Program-made: the position numbers and the translations under genes
The notes under the pieces: generated by a model
Told to the model about the DNA's origin: nothing
The model's input: the letters and a program-made list of their open reading frames with translations, nothing else
Databases searched by the model: none
In this document: piece after piece, positions 5,583 through 6,499 of the stretch
Numbering within the stretch: position 1 is the first letter of the stretch
Layout of the letters: each line of letters starts with the position of its first letter
Assembly: GCA_017990865.1 (NCBI GenBank)
Contig: JAGNNB010000174.1
Span: 1-6,499, forward strand
Reading direction: 5' to 3'
From: Lysobacteraceae bacterium
Lineage (GTDB): Bacteria; Pseudomonadota; Gammaproteobacteria; Xanthomonadales; Xanthomonadaceae
DNA length: 6,499 nt

Positions 5583-5610
5583 TGGATGCGGTGCAGGCAT
5601 AGGCGCAGGC

Positions 5611-6450
5611 TCACGCGCGCCAGCTCGCCCAAGGCAGTTTCGTATCGCCCATCGCGACGAAATCGCCGTTGAGCACGGTCGCGCGCTGGTTGTAGCGGAA
5701 CGGCCGACCGCGCGGGTCGAGCACAGCGCCGCCCGCGGCTTCGACGATGATCTGGCCCGCGGCGGTGTCCCATTCGCTGGTGGGGCCGAAACGCGGGTAA
5801 ACGTCGATCCCGCCCTCGGCGATGCGGCAAAACTTCAGCGACGAACCGACGCCCACATCTTCGGTGGGGCCGGTCTGCGCCGCCATCTTCGCCATGAACG
5901 CTTCGGTGCGCGCGTCGCGGTGCGAGCGGCTGGCGGCAACGCGCAGCGGCGCGAGCGCGGGCGTGCGCGTGGACAAGGCGATCTCATGGCCGCTTTCGTC
6001 GCGGCGATACGCGCCATGCACGCGATCGCCCCACCACACGATGCCGGTGGTCGGCGCCTGGATCACGCCGAAGGTGGCGACGCCGTCTTCGATCAGCGCG
6101 ATATTGACCGTGAATTCGCCGTTGCGCTTGACGAATTCGCGGGTGCCGTCGAGCGGATCGACCAACCACAGCCGCGTCCAGCGCAGGCGTTCGTCGGCGG
6201 GCACTTCGTCGGCCGACTCTTCCGACAGCACCGGAATCTCCGGCGTCAACGCGGTCAAACCGTCGACGATGCAGCGATGCGAGGCCAAATCCGCGGCGGT
6301 CAGCGGGCTGTCGTCGGCTTTATGGCGCAAGTCCATGCCGCTGGCGTCGCGCGCGTCGCCGCGTTCGTAGACCTCGAGAATCCGCTGCGCCGCTTCCACG
6401 GCGAGCGCGATCACGCTTTCGCGCACCTCCGGCTCAAGCAGCATCGGCAT
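5611..6450 (-). CDS. cysQ: 3'(2'),5'-bisphosphate nucleotidase CysQ
   Basis: CysQ hydrolyses 3'-phosphoadenosine 5'-phosphate (PAP), the by-product of PAPS reduction and 4'-phosphopantetheine transfer, to AMP and phosphate, and so supports sulfur assimilation. The 279-residue protein belongs to the inositol monophosphatase superfamily, and its Mg2+ ligands are all visible: ADDSPLTAAD (45-54), SEES (76-79) with Glu77, WLVDPLDGTREF (95-106) with Asp98 and Asp101, and SEWDTAAG (225-232) with Asp228. GSSLKFCRIAEGGIDVYPR (202-220) is typical of CysQ rather than SuhB. ATG 6450 is preceded ten bases upstream by GGGAG (6461-6465); ATG 6444 is a weaker alternative. It overlaps the end of nudE by 17 bases in another frame, which implies one transcript. 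Confidence 0.97.
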   Translation of the reverse strand: MPMLLEPEVRESVIALAVEAAQRILEVYERGDARDASGMDLRHKADDSPLTAADLASHRCIVDGLTALTPEIPVLSEESADEVPADERLRWTRLWLVDPLDGTREFVKRNGEFTVNIALIEDGVATFGVIQAPTTGIVWWGDRVHGAYRRDESGHEIALSTRTPALAPLRVAASRSHRDARTEAFMAKMAAQTGPTEDVGVGSSLKFCRIAEGGIDVYPRFGPTSEWDTAAGQIIVEAAGGAVLDPRGRPFRYNQRATVLNGDFVAMGDTKLPWASWRA

Positions 6451-6499
6451 AACGCAACCACTCCCGGACCAGGAACAAGGCCGCGATCGAACGACCTTC
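6434..6499 (-). CDS. nudE: NudE-like ADP-compounds hydrolase (C-terminal end only)
   Basis: Only the last 21 codons are in the window, reading EGRSIAALFLVREWLRYADA and one more Ala before TGA at 6436-6434. The RSIAALFLVREWL ending matches the C-terminus of NudE, the Nudix hydrolase acting on ADP-ribose, NADH and related ADP compounds. The Nudix box lies outside the window. The identification rests on this short tail and on the position directly upstream of cysQ, an arrangement known in Pseudomonas and relatives. The frame has the same codon use as its neighbours and overlaps cysQ by 17 bases. Confidence 0.75.
   Translation of the reverse strand, partial: EGRSIAALFLVREWLRYADAA

Overview
This is a GC-rich chromosomal window that looks like a member of the Lysobacteraceae/Xanthomonadaceae (Lysobacter-like). 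The grounds are the codon bias, the nudE-cysQ neighbourhood (an arrangement I recall from gammaproteobacteria such as Pseudomonas), and the GTGGGAGCGGC-type palindrome of the kind common in xanthomonad and pseudomonad intergenic DNA. The genus is an inference; no rRNA or marker gene is present to settle it.

Left part (1-2723, minus strand): a three-gene MacAB-type efflux operon. It reads from right to left as a periplasmic adaptor (membrane fusion protein), a stand-alone ABC ATPase and an FtsX/MacB-type permease cut by the window edge. The genes overlap by GTGA at both junctions, so they are probably translationally coupled. Together they would form an inner-membrane ABC pump with a periplasmic adaptor, working with a TolC-type outer-membrane channel that is not encoded here. 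The adaptor carries an unusual insert of about 135 residues with two Spy/CpxP-like LTxxQ-type helices.

Middle (2724-3592): a small plus-strand DMT/DUF486 membrane-protein gene whose start appears to have been displaced by a 158-bp MITE-like element (2886-3043). The element has 19-bp terminal inverted repeats, TA at both ends and a chain of internal hairpins. Removing it and one TA restores an in-frame 115-residue gene starting at 2873. After the gene comes a perfect REP-type palindrome, sitting between convergent genes.

Right part (3593-6499, minus strand): from right to left, the 3' end of nudE, cysQ, a 142-bp gap with a perfect 31-bp inverted repeat, mazG, a secreted protein of unknown function, and a DUF962/Mpo1-like membrane protein. 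Apart from that gap every junction overlaps. NudE, CysQ and MazG are all nucleotide 'house-cleaning' hydrolases (ADP-ribose/NADH, PAP, and NTPs respectively). The secreted protein has a basic N-terminal leader encoded by five copies of a 15-bp tandem repeat.

No tRNA, rRNA, CRISPR array or phage gene is seen. The least ordinary items are the MITE in the DUF486 gene, the repeat-encoded leader, the adaptor insert and the intergenic inverted repeats.
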